Assembly: GCF_000519305.1 (NCBI RefSeq) | Contig: NZ_KI912610.1 | Span: forward strand, 1,211,949 to 1,275,948 | Direction of reading: 5' to 3' | DNA from: Mesorhizobium ciceri WSM4083 | Lineage (GTDB): Bacteria; Pseudomonadota; Alphaproteobacteria; Rhizobiales; Rhizobiaceae | DNA: 64,000 bases | The notes under the pieces: model-generated | The model's database searches: none | What the model was told of the DNA's origin: nothing | The model's input: only the letters and a program-made list of their open reading frames with translations | Position numbers and translations under genes: made by a program | Part shown: piece by piece, positions 26,768-37,237 of the stretch | How the letters are laid out: each line of letters opens with the position of its first letter | Position numbering within the stretch: the first letter of the stretch is position 1

Positions 26768-28246
26768 ATGACCGTGAAACTCTCGTCCTCTAACCTCTCC
26801 AAGCTGCCCGCCAACGTCGCAGGTCCGAAGTATGACCGCGCGACGCTGAAGGCCGGCATCGTGCATTTCGGCGTCGGCAATTTCCATCGCTCGCATCAGG
26901 CCGTCTATCTCGACGATCTGTTCAATGCGGGCATCGGCCACGACTGGGCGCTGATCGGCGCCGGCGTGTTCGACGGTGAAAAGATCGGCCGCGGCAAACT
27001 GGAAGAGCAGGACTGGCTGACCACGGTGGTCGAGCAGGACAGCGGCCATATGAGCGCACGCGTCACTGGCGCCATGATCGAGTTCCTGATGCCCGGCGAT
27101 GCGGCCGGCATCATCGAACGGCTGGCCGACCCGGCAATCAAGATCGTTTCGCTGACCATCACCGAAGGCGGTTATTTCATCGATCCGGCATCCGGCGTGT
27201 TCAACCCGACCCATCCCGACATCGTCGCCGATGCGCAGCCCGGCGCCACGCCGAAGACGGTGTTCGGCATCATCCTTGCCGGGCTGGTGCGCCGCCGCGA
27301 CGAAGGCACCGTGCCGTTCACGGTCATGTCGTGCGACAACATTCCCCACAACGGCCATGTCACCTCTGACGGCGTCATCGGCCTGGCCCGGCTGATCGAC
27401 GAGGATCTGGCGAACTGGGTCGGCGAGCATGTCGCCTTTCCGAACGGTATGGTCGATCGCATCACGCCGGCCACCACCGACCGCGAACGCGGTATCCTCG
27501 CCAAGGATTTTGGCCTCGAGGACAACTGGCCGGTGTTCTGCGAGCCGTTCCGGCAGTGGGTGCTGGAGGACCATTTCACCGATGGCCGGCCGCCGTTGGA
27601 AAAGGTCGGCGTGCAGTTCGTTAAAGACGTTGCGCCCTATGAACTGATGAAGATCCGCATCCTCAATGGCGGCCACGCGACGATTGCCTATCCGGCCGGC
27701 CTGATGGACATCCATTTTGTACATGAGGCGATGCAGGAGCCGCTGGTGAGCGGTTTTCTGGCCAAGCTCGAACGGGACGAAATCATTCCGACGGTGCCGC
27801 CGGTGCCGGACACGGTTCTGGAAGACTATTACCAACTCATCGAGAGCCGCTTTTCCAATCCCAAGATCGGCGACACGGTGCGCCGGCTCTGCCTCGACGG
27901 CTCCAACCGCCAGCCGAAATTCATCATCCCGACCATCGCCGACCGGCTGAAGGCCGGGAAAAGCGTCGCCGGCCTGGCGCTGGAATCGGCATTGTGGTGC
28001 CGCTACTGCTTCGGCACGACGGACAGCGGCGCCGTCATCGAGCCCAACGACCCGAGCTGGGGCCGGCTGCAGGCAACGGCAAAAGCGGCAAAGGATGCCC
28101 CCGCCACCTGGCTTGCGATGGAGGACATCTATGGCGATGTCGGCCGCGCAACGGCGTTTGTCGAGGCCTTTGCCCATGCGCTCAACGTGCTGTGGGAGAA
28201 TGGCGCGCGCGCGACGCTGACGCGCTACCTCGCCGGCAAGCTCTGA
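26768..28246 (+). CDS. mtlK: Mannitol 2-dehydrogenase
   Basis: The 492-residue polyol-specific long-chain dehydrogenase oxidises mannitol to fructose with NAD. The catalytic triad is present as Lys295, Asn300 and His303 in KIRILNGGHA, the same numbers as in the Pseudomonas fluorescens enzyme. The N-terminal FGVGNFHRSHQA (about residues 36-47) is the family nucleotide-binding stretch. It follows smoS and precedes a HAD phosphatase by 15 bases. The long minus-strand frame over it is shadow. Confidence 0.95.
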   Translation: MTVKLSSSNLSKLPANVAGPKYDRATLKAGIVHFGVGNFHRSHQAVYLDDLFNAGIGHDWALIGAGVFDGEKIGRGKLEEQDWLTTVVEQDSGHMSARVTGAMIEFLMPGDAAGIIERLADPAIKIVSLTITEGGYFIDPASGVFNPTHPDIVADAQPGATPKTVFGIILAGLVRRRDEGTVPFTVMSCDNIPHNGHVTSDGVIGLARLIDEDLANWVGEHVAFPNGMVDRITPATTDRERGILAKDFGLEDNWPVFCEPFRQWVLEDHFTDGRPPLEKVGVQFVKDVAPYELMKIRILNGGHATIAYPAGLMDIHFVHEAMQEPLVSGFLAKLERDEIIPTVPPVPDTVLEDYYQLIESRFSNPKIGDTVRRLCLDGSNRQPKFIIPTIADRLKAGKSVAGLALESALWCRYCFGTTDSGAVIEPNDPSWGRLQATAKAAKDAPATWLAMEDIYGDVGRATAFVEAFAHALNVLWENGARATLTRYLAGKL

Positions 28247-28261
28247 GAGCCAGTCGCCGCC

Positions 28262-28945
28262 ATGACGCCTGAACTGGTCATCTTCGACTGCGATGGCGTG
28301 CTGGTCGATAGCGAGGCGCTGTCCGTCTCGGCGCTGCTCGGCATGGTCAAACTTGCCGGCGGCAGCGTCAGTGAGGATGCCGCCTACGAGCATTTCCTCG
28401 GCAAGAGCATGAAAAGCGTGCGCGAGATCCTCGGCCGCGACTTCGGGCTCGATATCACCGACCTGCACCTGACCGAGATGCGCGTCGAATTGATGCGCAA
28501 ATTCCGCGAGGAGCTGAAGCCGATCGCCGGCGTCAGGAAGATGCTGCCCAAGCTTGGGCTGCCGTACTGTGTCGCGTCCTCAGGCACGCTCGACCGCATC
28601 CGCTACGCGCTCGACGTCACCGGATTGCTTGGGCTGATGGAGCCAAATCTGTTCAGTGCCACCATGGTGGCCAAGGGAAAGCCGGCGCCGGATCTGTTCC
28701 TGCATGCCGCCGCCAGCATGCGGGCCCATCCGCGCAAATGCCTCGTCGTCGAGGACAGCCCGGCCGGTATCGCTGCCGCGCGGGCGGCGGGCATGCGGGT
28801 GTTCGCCTTCACCGGCGGCGCGCATGCCGGCAACCCAACCTTGAAAGCGCGGCTTGCGTCGAGTGAACCGGACTTTATATTCGCTGACATGCTGCAATTG
28901 CCCGATCTGATTGCAGGCCTGGGAGCGAGAGACAGAGCATCTTGA
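28262..28945 (+). CDS. HAD-superfamily hydrolase in the polyol operon
   Basis: The 227-residue protein has motif I IFDCDGVLVDSE (Asp9, Asp11), motif II SSG at about residue 108, Lys in AKGKPAPDLF and motif IV VEDSPAGIAAARAAGM, with the C1 cap insertion of sugar-phosphate phosphatases. It could dephosphorylate a phosphorylated by-product of polyol metabolism. It overlaps the next gene by 4 bases (TTGA), so it is part of the smo transcript. Confidence 0.88.
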   Translation: MTPELVIFDCDGVLVDSEALSVSALLGMVKLAGGSVSEDAAYEHFLGKSMKSVREILGRDFGLDITDLHLTEMRVELMRKFREELKPIAGVRKMLPKLGLPYCVASSGTLDRIRYALDVTGLLGLMEPNLFSATMVAKGKPAPDLFLHAAASMRAHPRKCLVVEDSPAGIAAARAAGMRVFAFTGGAHAGNPTLKARLASSEPDFIFADMLQLPDLIAGLGARDRAS

Positions 28946-30528
28946 CGAAACAGTTTGTCTGCGCGGTCGATGTCGGCACCGGGAGCGCTCGCGCGGGCAT
29001 TCTCGACACCAGTGGCACCTTGCTCGGCCGCGCCGAGCGGCCGATTGCCATGAACCGGCCGAGGCCCGATCACGCCGAGCATGATTCGCGCGATATCTGG
29101 TCGGCCGTCTGCACCGCCGTGCGCGCTGCCCGCGAAAAAGCCGGTGTCGGCCCTGAGGACATTGTCGGCATCTCCTTCGATGCCACCTGTTCGCTGGTGG
29201 TGCGCGACCGGCAAGGCAGCCAGCTCAGTGTCTCGGTCACGGGCGACAAGCGCTGGGACACCGTCGTCTGGCTCGACCACCGCGCCATCGCCGAGGCCGA
29301 CGAATGCACGGCAAGCGGCCACGCCGTGCTGAATTACATCGGCGGCGTCATGTCGCCGGAAATGGCGACGCCGAAATTGATGTGGCTGAAGCGCAATTTG
29401 CCGCAGACGTGGAATGAAGCCGGCTATTTATTCGACCTGACCGATTTCCTGACCTGGCAAGCGACGGATTCGCTGGCCCGCTCGCAATGCACGCTGACCG
29501 CCAAATGGACCTATCTGGCGCATGAGGAAACAGGCTGGCGGCGCGATTTCTTCGAACTCGTCGGCCTCGGCGATCTTTTCGAGCACGGCAACCTGCCGGA
29601 CAAAGCCAGTCCCGTCGGCACCGATATCGGCCGCCTGACGGCGCTAGCGGCGGCCGAGCTTGGCTTGAGCGAAAAATGCCGGGTCGGCTCCGGCGTCATC
29701 GATGCCTATGCCGGCGCGCTTGGCGTGCTCGGCGGCTTTGCCGACGTCGAACAGGATATCGGCCGGCATTTGGCGCTGATCGCCGGCACGTCGAGCTGCG
29801 TCATGGCGATGTCGCCCGATCCACAGCCCTTCGCCGGCGTCTGGGGGCCGTATTACGGCGCGGCGCTGCCCAGGCTGTGGCTGTCGGAAGGCGGCCAGTC
29901 GGCGACCGGCGCCCTGCTCGACCACATCATCCGCTGGCACGGCGCCGGCGGCGAGCCGGATGCCGCCATGCATGCGAAGATCGCCAGGCGTGTCGCCGAG
30001 CTGCGCGCCACCGAGGGCGACAACCTCGCCGCAAGGCTGCATGTGCTGCCCGACTTTCACGGCAACCGCTCACCGCTCGCCGATCCGCATGCCGTCGGCG
30101 TCGTCAGCGGGCTGACGCTGGACTCCTCCTTCGACAGCCTGTGCAAGCTCTACTGGCGCACCGCCGTCGGCATCGCGCTTGGCGTGCGCCACGTGCTGGA
30201 GGCGCTGAACGAGAACGGTTATCTCATCGACACGCTGCACGTCACCGGCGGCCACACCAAGAACCCGCTGCTGATGGAGCTCTACGCCGACGCCACCGGC
30301 TGCACGGTGGTCGAGCCGCTGGCCGACGAGGCGGTGCTGCTCGGCACCGGCATGATCGCGGCCACCGCGGCCGGGCTGTTTCCCGACCTCAACGCGGCCT
30401 GTCTTGCCATGCAGCAAGGCGGCAGGACGCGCCCGTCGAACCCGAAATCATCAGGGCGTTTCGACCGCGATTACAAGGTTTTCCTCGAGATGCACCGTCA
30501 GCGGCAAATGCTGGACGCGATCCGTTAG
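28942..30528 (+). CDS. FGGY-family pentulose kinase (ribulokinase/xylulokinase type)
   Basis: This 528-residue kinase has the N-terminal phosphate loop VDVGTGSARAG (Asp10), DATCSLVV at about residues 78-85, and the C-terminal ATP-site block HVTGGHTKNPLLMELYADAT at about 433-452. The TCS element and GDKRWDTVVWLDHRA resemble D-ribulokinase-like FGGY enzymes more than glycerol kinase. In a polyol operon it would phosphorylate the keto-sugar made by the dehydrogenases, for example xylulose or ribulose. It starts at TTG 28942 inside the HAD stop. Its own stop overlaps the convergent ATPase gene by 3 shared bases. Confidence 0.88.
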   Translation: MTKQFVCAVDVGTGSARAGILDTSGTLLGRAERPIAMNRPRPDHAEHDSRDIWSAVCTAVRAAREKAGVGPEDIVGISFDATCSLVVRDRQGSQLSVSVTGDKRWDTVVWLDHRAIAEADECTASGHAVLNYIGGVMSPEMATPKLMWLKRNLPQTWNEAGYLFDLTDFLTWQATDSLARSQCTLTAKWTYLAHEETGWRRDFFELVGLGDLFEHGNLPDKASPVGTDIGRLTALAAAELGLSEKCRVGSGVIDAYAGALGVLGGFADVEQDIGRHLALIAGTSSCVMAMSPDPQPFAGVWGPYYGAALPRLWLSEGGQSATGALLDHIIRWHGAGGEPDAAMHAKIARRVAELRATEGDNLAARLHVLPDFHGNRSPLADPHAVGVVSGLTLDSSFDSLCKLYWRTAVGIALGVRHVLEALNENGYLIDTLHVTGGHTKNPLLMELYADATGCTVVEPLADEAVLLGTGMIAATAAGLFPDLNAACLAMQQGGRTRPSNPKSSGRFDRDYKVFLEMHRQRQMLDAIR

Positions 30529-31616
30529 AGCGACTGCCTCAGCAGGGACATGCCCGACTTGGCATCGAACAGATGCATGCTCTGTTCGTCGACCGTGTAG
30601 CGGACATGGCTGTTGACGGCAGGGCATTCGCGGGTTGGCACCAGCGCGCTGATCTCCTTGCCGCCGGAACCGAAGATCACCAGCGCGTCATTGCCATGAA
30701 ACTCGATGAGATCGGCCGTGCCTTCCAGAAGGCTGTCGGCTTTGGCGCCGGCGGTCTTCAGGTCCGGAGGCCGGATACCAAGCACCGCACGCTCGCCTTG
30801 CTGAAGCTTGAAGCGTGAGCCATCGATGGTGAAGACGGTTCCGGCACTGGTCAGTGTCCAACCGTTGCCCTTGCAGTCGACAGTGACGTCGATGAAATTC
30901 ATGTTGGGCGTTCCGATGAATCCGGCGACGAACAGATTGCCCGGCCGCTCGTAGATTTCCGCCGGCGAGCCTATCTGCTCGATCCTGCCGTCGCGCAGCA
31001 GCACGATGCGGTCGGCGAGCGTCATCGCCTCCAACTGGTCGTGGGTGACGTAGACGGTGGTGGTCTTCAACGACTGGTGCAGCCGGGCGATCTCGATGCG
31101 CATGTGGTTGCGTAGCTTGGCATCCAGATTGGACAGCGGCTCGTCGAACAGGAACACTTTCGGTGTCTTGATCATGGCGCGGGCAATGGCGACGCGCTGC
31201 TGCTGGCCGCCGGACAGTTCGGCCGGCTTGCGGCCGAGATAGGGATCCAGCCCCAATGTCTTGGAGACCGCCTCGACGCGCTTTTGTATCTCGGCCTTCG
31301 CCACTTTCTGCCGCTTCAGGCCGAAGGCGATGTTGTCGAAGATCGTCATATGCGGATAGAGCGCGTAGTTCTGGAACACCATGGCAATGCCGCGGTCGCC
31401 GGGGTCGAGGTCGTTGACCACCTTGCCGCCGATCGAGACCTCACCGCCGCTGATGTCTTCCAGCCCCGCCAGCATGCGCAGCAAGGTCGACTTGCCGCAC
31501 CCGGAAGGACCAAGGAAGACTACGAATTCATGTTCCTCGATGGCGAGGTTCAGGTCGCGGATGACGGTCGTGGCGCCATAGGATTTCTCGACATGGGAGC
31601 AGGTAATCGCGGACAT
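30525..31616 (-). CDS. ABC transporter ATP-binding protein of the second polyol operon
   Basis: A 363-residue MalK/UgpC-type ATPase: Walker A GPSGCGKS at 36-43, LSGGQQQRVAIARAM signature, FLFDEPLSNLDAKLR and YVTHDQLEAMTL, then a C-terminal regulatory domain with GIRPPDL. It is distinct from smoK and serves the permeases encoded upstream on the minus strand. Its gene is the last of that operon, seven bases after the dehydrogenase, and its TAA overlaps the TAG of the FGGY kinase on the other strand. Confidence 0.93.
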   Translation of the reverse strand: MSAITCSHVEKSYGATTVIRDLNLAIEEHEFVVFLGPSGCGKSTLLRMLAGLEDISGGEVSIGGKVVNDLDPGDRGIAMVFQNYALYPHMTIFDNIAFGLKRQKVAKAEIQKRVEAVSKTLGLDPYLGRKPAELSGGQQQRVAIARAMIKTPKVFLFDEPLSNLDAKLRNHMRIEIARLHQSLKTTTVYVTHDQLEAMTLADRIVLLRDGRIEQIGSPAEIYERPGNLFVAGFIGTPNMNFIDVTVDCKGNGWTLTSAGTVFTIDGSRFKLQQGERAVLGIRPPDLKTAGAKADSLLEGTADLIEFHGNDALVIFGSGGKEISALVPTRECPAVNSHVRYTVDEQSMHLFDAKSGMSLLRQSL

Positions 31617-31623
31617 GGTTGGG

Positions 31624-32670
<1,047 letters not shown>

Positions 32671-32685
32671 CGTGTCGTCCTCACT

Positions 32686-33513
32686 TCAAGTCTTTTTCTG
32701 CCGGAAAACGGAATTCAGGAACCCGCTGAGCACGCCGAGAAACAAAAGGGGTGGCAGCGACAAAAGCACGACCGAGGCGTTCAGGATGCCCCACGGCACG
32801 TTCATGCCTTGCTGGGACAGTTCCGAGGCGACGATCGGCAAGGTCTTGGCGTTGGAGCTGGACAGCATCAGCGCGATCAGGAATTCGTTCCAGACCAGCA
32901 CGAAGCTGAAGGCAACCGCACCGATCAGCGAACGCGCGGCGACCGGCAATGCGATCCGCCAGAACACCGAATAGGCGCCGTAGCCATCGACGAAGGCGGC
33001 TTCCTCGACCTCCTTCGGCACGGCCTGGAAGGCGGGGATGGCCAGCCACATGATCACCGAGATGGTGAGCAGGGAATAGGTGACGATGAGCGCGGCGAGC
33101 GTGTCGTAAAGCCCGAGCTGCAGCCAGATCACCATCAGCGGGATGGCCACCGCCACGGGTGGCAGGAAGCGCAGCGACAGCACGAAGAACTGGATGTCGC
33201 CGGCCCAGCGGTTGGGATAGCGCGCCACCGCATAAGCGGCAGGCAGGCCAAGCACCACGCCGATCAGCACCGCGACGCCGCAGGCGATCACCGAGTTGTA
33301 AAGGCCGGTCATGACGCTGTCGCGGCCGATAATGTAGCTGATGTTGGCCAGCGTCGGCGTGAACACCACGCGCGGAACGCGGGTGATGATGTCGACATTG
33401 TTCTTCAGCGAATTGAGCGCCGTCCACAGCAGCGGAAACACGGCCATGAAGCCGGCAAATGCCAGCACGGTCTTGCCGATCAGGCGGCCCGGTCTCATAC
33501 GATATGGTCTCAT
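32686..33513 (-). CDS. Sugar/polyol ABC transporter permease 2
   Basis: A MalG-type permease of 275 residues with about six membrane segments and an EAA loop FQAVPKEVEEAAFVDGYGAY at about residues 167-186. The start at 33513 overlaps the stop of permease 1 by 4 bases (ATGA); a second ATG five codons in (33498) is an alternative. A longer frame running to 34164 is shadow of permease 1. It forms the channel with permease 1 for the second polyol importer. Confidence 0.9.
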   Translation of the reverse strand: MRPYRMRPGRLIGKTVLAFAGFMAVFPLLWTALNSLKNNVDIITRVPRVVFTPTLANISYIIGRDSVMTGLYNSVIACGVAVLIGVVLGLPAAYAVARYPNRWAGDIQFFVLSLRFLPPVAVAIPLMVIWLQLGLYDTLAALIVTYSLLTISVIMWLAIPAFQAVPKEVEEAAFVDGYGAYSVFWRIALPVAARSLIGAVAFSFVLVWNEFLIALMLSSSNAKTLPIVASELSQQGMNVPWGILNASVVLLSLPPLLFLGVLSGFLNSVFRQKKT

Positions 33514-34376
33514 GCCTGCACCCGCTTCCACAGCATGGTGAAGGTGATGACGGTGGCGATCATCATCAGCACGGCCATCGCCGAGGCATAGGAGACCTTG
33601 CCGGACTCGATGAAGCCTTGCGAGAACGCGTACATGTCGAGGGTTTCGGTCGCCACGCCCGGCCCGCCGCGGGTCATCACATAGATCAGGTCGAAGGAGC
33701 GCAGCGACTCGATCATCTTGACGAACATCAGGCTGATGAGCGGCGCCTTCAGCATCGGCAAGGTGACATAGGCGTGGATCTGCCAGCGCCTGGCGTGATC
33801 GAGCCGTGCCGCCTCGATCGGCTGCGGCGGCAAGGTCTCCAGCAGCTTCAGCACGATGACGGCGAAGAACAGCCCCCATTGCCAGACATCGACGGAAGCG
33901 ACGGCGAACAATGCCGTCGCCGGCTTGGACAGCGGGTCGAAGATCAGCCCGCCGGTCAGCAGCCGATAGGGGTAGGTGGCGATGCCGTAGAGCGGATGAT
34001 AGGCGAACTTCCAGACGAAGGCGGCCGAAACACGCGGCAGCAGAACCGGGATAATGAACAGCAGGCAGTAGATGTTGCGCAGGCGCGGCGACGCGACCTC
34101 GAACATCAGCACGCCGAGGCCAATCGCCACGGCCATCGTCGCGACAACGGTGACAACCTCCCATTTCACCGACACCCAGACAGCGTTGAGAAAGCGGCGG
34201 TCGAAGAACAGGTCGACGAAATTCGAGAACCAGACATAGGAATAGGCCGTCGAGGAGAGCTCACGGTTCTGCAGGGCGATGACGATCGCGTAGAGCGTCG
34301 GCACCATCGACAGGATTAGAAGAATGACCAGTGTCGGCACGACGAATGTGACCGGCAAGGATGAGCGTCGCGGCAT
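33510..34376 (-). CDS. Sugar/polyol ABC transporter permease 1
   Basis: A MalF-type permease of 288 residues, first membrane segment at about residues 8-28, EAA-type loop PPQPIEAARLDHARRWQIHA at about residues 183-202. It is the first gene after the binding protein, separated by a 158-base gap with a hairpin. Coupled by 4-base overlap to permease 2. Confidence 0.9.
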   Translation of the reverse strand: MPRRSSLPVTFVVPTLVILLILSMVPTLYAIVIALQNRELSSTAYSYVWFSNFVDLFFDRRFLNAVWVSVKWEVVTVVATMAVAIGLGVLMFEVASPRLRNIYCLLFIIPVLLPRVSAAFVWKFAYHPLYGIATYPYRLLTGGLIFDPLSKPATALFAVASVDVWQWGLFFAVIVLKLLETLPPQPIEAARLDHARRWQIHAYVTLPMLKAPLISLMFVKMIESLRSFDLIYVMTRGGPGVATETLDMYAFSQGFIESGKVSYASAMAVLMMIATVITFTMLWKRVQA

Positions 34377-34470
34377 CTGTCTATCCCTGGCTGCGTCTCG
34401 AGCGATTGAACATGACTGGCCTTTTCGCGCGATGTGCGGCTCGAACGGCGGTGGTGAGAAAGGGAGACCC

Positions 34471-34520
34471 GCGGCGCACAGGTCCCGGCACTCGCTTGAA
34501 TGCCGCGGACCGTGCGCCGC
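34471..34520 (-). promoter_or_regulatory. RNA hairpin between binding-protein and permease genes of the second polyol operon
   Basis: GCGGCGCACAGGTCC at 34471-34485 pairs with GGACCGTGCGCCGC at 34507-34520, perfect except for one bulged A, with a 21-base loop. It lies right after the binding-protein stop on the minus strand. It occupies the same place as the smoE-smoF hairpins and probably favours binding-protein mRNA. Confidence 0.75.
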
Positions 34521-34534
34521 AGGGGGAGGATGGC

Positions 34535-35806
34535 TTATTTTTTTACCAGCTCGTTGGCATAGGCTTCGAGCTCGTTGAGGCCGCCCTTGATATCGGTGCG
34601 GGTGCCGGTGACCAGTTCCTCGAGGATGATGCCCCAGCGGTCGCCAAGATCCGGCCAGCGCGGATCCTGCCAGAAATTGACCGCCGTGACCTTGCCTGTC
34701 TCGGCCAGCGCCTGGCCGAGATCGGCGCCGTAGATGTCGGCAAATTCCTTGCTGGACAGGATGCTGGTGCGGTTCAGCTCACCGAACTGGTGGGCGTCGA
34801 GCCGGCGCTTCTCGTTTTCCTTCGATGTCGCCCAGGCGATGAACAGGCCGGCGCATTTCTTCGAAGCATCGTCGGCATTGGCCTTTGCCGCGATGGCAAG
34901 GCCATGGCCGTAGCCACCGCCGGTGAGCGGCGCCGGCGGCGGCAGGAAGCCGATCTTGCCGACCACCTGCGAGGTCTTGGGATCGACCGCCATGCCCGAC
35001 AGCGGCGTCGATTCGACGAGGATGGCGACCTGGCCAGACAGGAAGGCGCCGGTCGATTCGTCCCAGCTACCGGTCTGCGTGCCGGGTGCCGAGTCCTTGA
35101 ACAGCTTCAGGTAGGTTTCGGTCGCCTTGACGGCGGCATCCGAGTTGAAGGCCGGCTTGTCGCCATCGAACCACTGGCCGCCATAGGCCTTGAAGAACGG
35201 CATCCAGCGCCAGACATTGGCGCCCGAACCGCGTGCGCCGCGCAGGGCGATGCCATATATGCCCTTGTCCGGATTGGTCAGCTTCGGCACGTCGGCGATC
35301 AGTTCGTCCAGCGTCTTCGGCGGCTGGATGCCGGCCGCCTCCAGAATGTCCTTGCGGTAGACCATCAAATCGCCGCCGCCGGTCAGCGGCGCGAACCAGA
35401 CCTTGCGGTCATAGGTGGCGACCTTCTGACGGCCCGGGTCGAAATCGGCATAGTCGTAGTCCGCCGGATAATAGTCGGTGAGCGGCACGATCCATTTCGA
35501 GGAAGCAAACAGCGCCACGTTGGCTTCGTCGACATAGTAGACATTGTAGTTGCCGACGGTGGACGCATCGGCGCGTGATTTCGCCCGGCGGTCGTTCTCG
35601 TTTAGATAATCGATCTGGAAGCTGGCGCCACTCAACTTCTGGAACTCGTCCTTGGAGTCCTCCAGAAGCGTCAGGCCGTCGCGTGGCTGCGCCAGCACCT
35701 TGACCGGCGCCGAGCAGACCGGCGCCTGCGCCAGAGCGATGGTGGAAACGGTAGCGGAAAGCATAAAAGCTGCGCCAAGGCTGGCAGCAAGCCGAATTGG
35801 TTTCAT
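34535..35806 (-). CDS. Sugar/polyol ABC transporter substrate-binding protein
   Basis: A family 1 periplasmic binding protein of 423 residues with a signal peptide ending near residue 28 (ALA-Q/A). The mature part begins with a DGLTLLEDSKDEFQKLSG block and contains GDLMVYRKDILEAAG and ESTPLSGMAVDP. It is only loosely like SmoE, so a different polyol is likely. ATG 35806 is chosen because GAGGAGAAAAG precedes it; the frame continues upstream without support. It is the first transport gene downstream of an AraC regulator. Confidence 0.9.
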   Translation of the reverse strand: MKPIRLAASLGAAFMLSATVSTIALAQAPVCSAPVKVLAQPRDGLTLLEDSKDEFQKLSGASFQIDYLNENDRRAKSRADASTVGNYNVYYVDEANVALFASSKWIVPLTDYYPADYDYADFDPGRQKVATYDRKVWFAPLTGGGDLMVYRKDILEAAGIQPPKTLDELIADVPKLTNPDKGIYGIALRGARGSGANVWRWMPFFKAYGGQWFDGDKPAFNSDAAVKATETYLKLFKDSAPGTQTGSWDESTGAFLSGQVAILVESTPLSGMAVDPKTSQVVGKIGFLPPPAPLTGGGYGHGLAIAAKANADDASKKCAGLFIAWATSKENEKRRLDAHQFGELNRTSILSSKEFADIYGADLGQALAETGKVTAVNFWQDPRWPDLGDRWGIILEELVTGTRTDIKGGLNELEAYANELVKK

Positions 35807-36046
35807 GATCTTTTCTCCTCCAGGAACATTCGCAGAAAGCGGAAGTCCTCGGGTTACGCGATCCTCACCATCGCCCGAGTGACGTGCCACCCATCGCCAA
35901 GATGCGGAGTTGCAGCGGGCCGCGCTAGAAGCCTCGTTGCAGCAGACCTGTACTTTTATGCATTGTGCAGCGCAAAAACTGGCACCCAAATACGTCGCCT
36001 GTCACGTGAGTATCGATCGAGCTTGAAACGGTGGTTTAGGACTTGC

Positions 36047-36964
36047 TTATGCGCGTAATGTCAAACGCTGCCGCGACAGTCGTCGATAGGACGATGGCGT
36101 CATCCTGTGCTTGCGCATGAACGCCCGGTTGAAGTTCGAGATGTTCATGTAGCCTACCTGAAAACAGATGTCGGTGATCGGAATGTCGGTGTCCGCCAGC
36201 AGCTTGCAGGCCTGCCACAGCCTGAGCTTGGCAAGGTGGTCGCTGAAGCTGTTGCCGGTGTTCTTCTGGAAGAACCGCGAAAACGTGCTCTCCGTCATTC
36301 CGGCCAGTTCCGCCACCTCCGGCAGCTTCAGGTCTTCGGCGAAATGCTGGAACAGATAGGTCAGCGTGCGCTGGATGATGTCCAGCGAGGCGGCATCGAG
36401 AACCGGCGAGAAATCCGGTGACGACAACAATTCATATTCGTCCGTTCTGGCGAGAAGGTCGACGAGGTTCAGGAACAGGCAGAACCTGCTTAGCCCGCTA
36501 ACCTCGCCCATCCGCTCCATCAGCTCGGCGCCTTCCAATGCGGTCTGGCCGTGAAAGACCATCCCGTGCAGCGAGCGTTCGAGAAACGGTTCCAGTTCGC
36601 GCAATTCCGGCAACAAGCCTGCCGACCCGCGCAGCCTCTGCGCATCGAACTGCAGGACAATGTCGCGGCCTTCGATCAGCTCTCCCGGCTGTACCGCGGT
36701 CACCCAATCATGCGGAAGCCCGCCGCCGACGATGGTCAGGTAGCCCGGTCCGAACTCGCCGATGTGATCGCCGACCAGAACCACGCCGGAGGATTTTCGC
36801 AGCAGATGGATCTCGTATTCCGGATGGAAGTTCCAGACATTGCGCTCCCACGGATAGTCGTCGAGCCGCCACAGGAAACTGTCGTTCGCTTCGGTGACGA
36901 TGTGCTCGAAGGCCGGGGCCGTGCGCGGGATCGCGGCCGTGTTCTTTCTGCGCCTGAACTGCAT
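36047..36964 (-). CDS. AraC-family transcriptional regulator
   Basis: The 305-residue protein has an N-terminal cupin-like sensing domain (NFHPEYEIHLLRKSSG, about residues 45-60) and a C-terminal double HTH (LPEVAELAGMTESTFSRFF, then ITDICFQVGYMNISNFNRAF) at about residues 205-300. AraC proteins sense sugars and activate adjacent transport operons. AGGAGGCAGG lies just before ATG 36964. It is 240 bases upstream of the second polyol binding-protein gene on the same strand, so that operon is the likely target. The 240-base spacer 35807-36046 holds an AT-rich patch with TGCGCTGCACAATGCA near 35960-35975 but no assignable promoter. Confidence 0.9.
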   Translation of the reverse strand: MQFRRRKNTAAIPRTAPAFEHIVTEANDSFLWRLDDYPWERNVWNFHPEYEIHLLRKSSGVVLVGDHIGEFGPGYLTIVGGGLPHDWVTAVQPGELIEGRDIVLQFDAQRLRGSAGLLPELRELEPFLERSLHGMVFHGQTALEGAELMERMGEVSGLSRFCLFLNLVDLLARTDEYELLSSPDFSPVLDAASLDIIQRTLTYLFQHFAEDLKLPEVAELAGMTESTFSRFFQKNTGNSFSDHLAKLRLWQACKLLADTDIPITDICFQVGYMNISNFNRAFMRKHRMTPSSYRRLSRQRLTLRA

Positions 36965-37237
36965 CCTGCCTCCTGGCAAACTCGGAATCCGTCGTCGCAC
37001 CTCGTCTTTCATGCAATCCGTAGCAGCCCGTTGCCCGCATGTGAAATGCGCCTCGGCGGCGAGCATTCACGGTTCGAGTGTTCCCGGCTGGCTCAATCCG
37101 TTCCCTTCCCTCGTCTCTTGCCTTCATGTCGCGTTTCGTCCAGAAGCTGCCGCAAACGCCGCGAAACCGAAGGTTTTGCCGTTTGACATGCGGCTTCCGG
37201 CTCTGGCCGACGTGCCGTAGCTGGAAAGAGCGGAACA

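Noticed and set aside
26678..28468. 596-codon open frame on the minus strand over mtlK
   Set aside because: It mirrors mtlK, which has its full catalytic triad; the mirror product is low-complexity His/Arg/Asp-rich, typical of antisense frames in GC-rich DNA.
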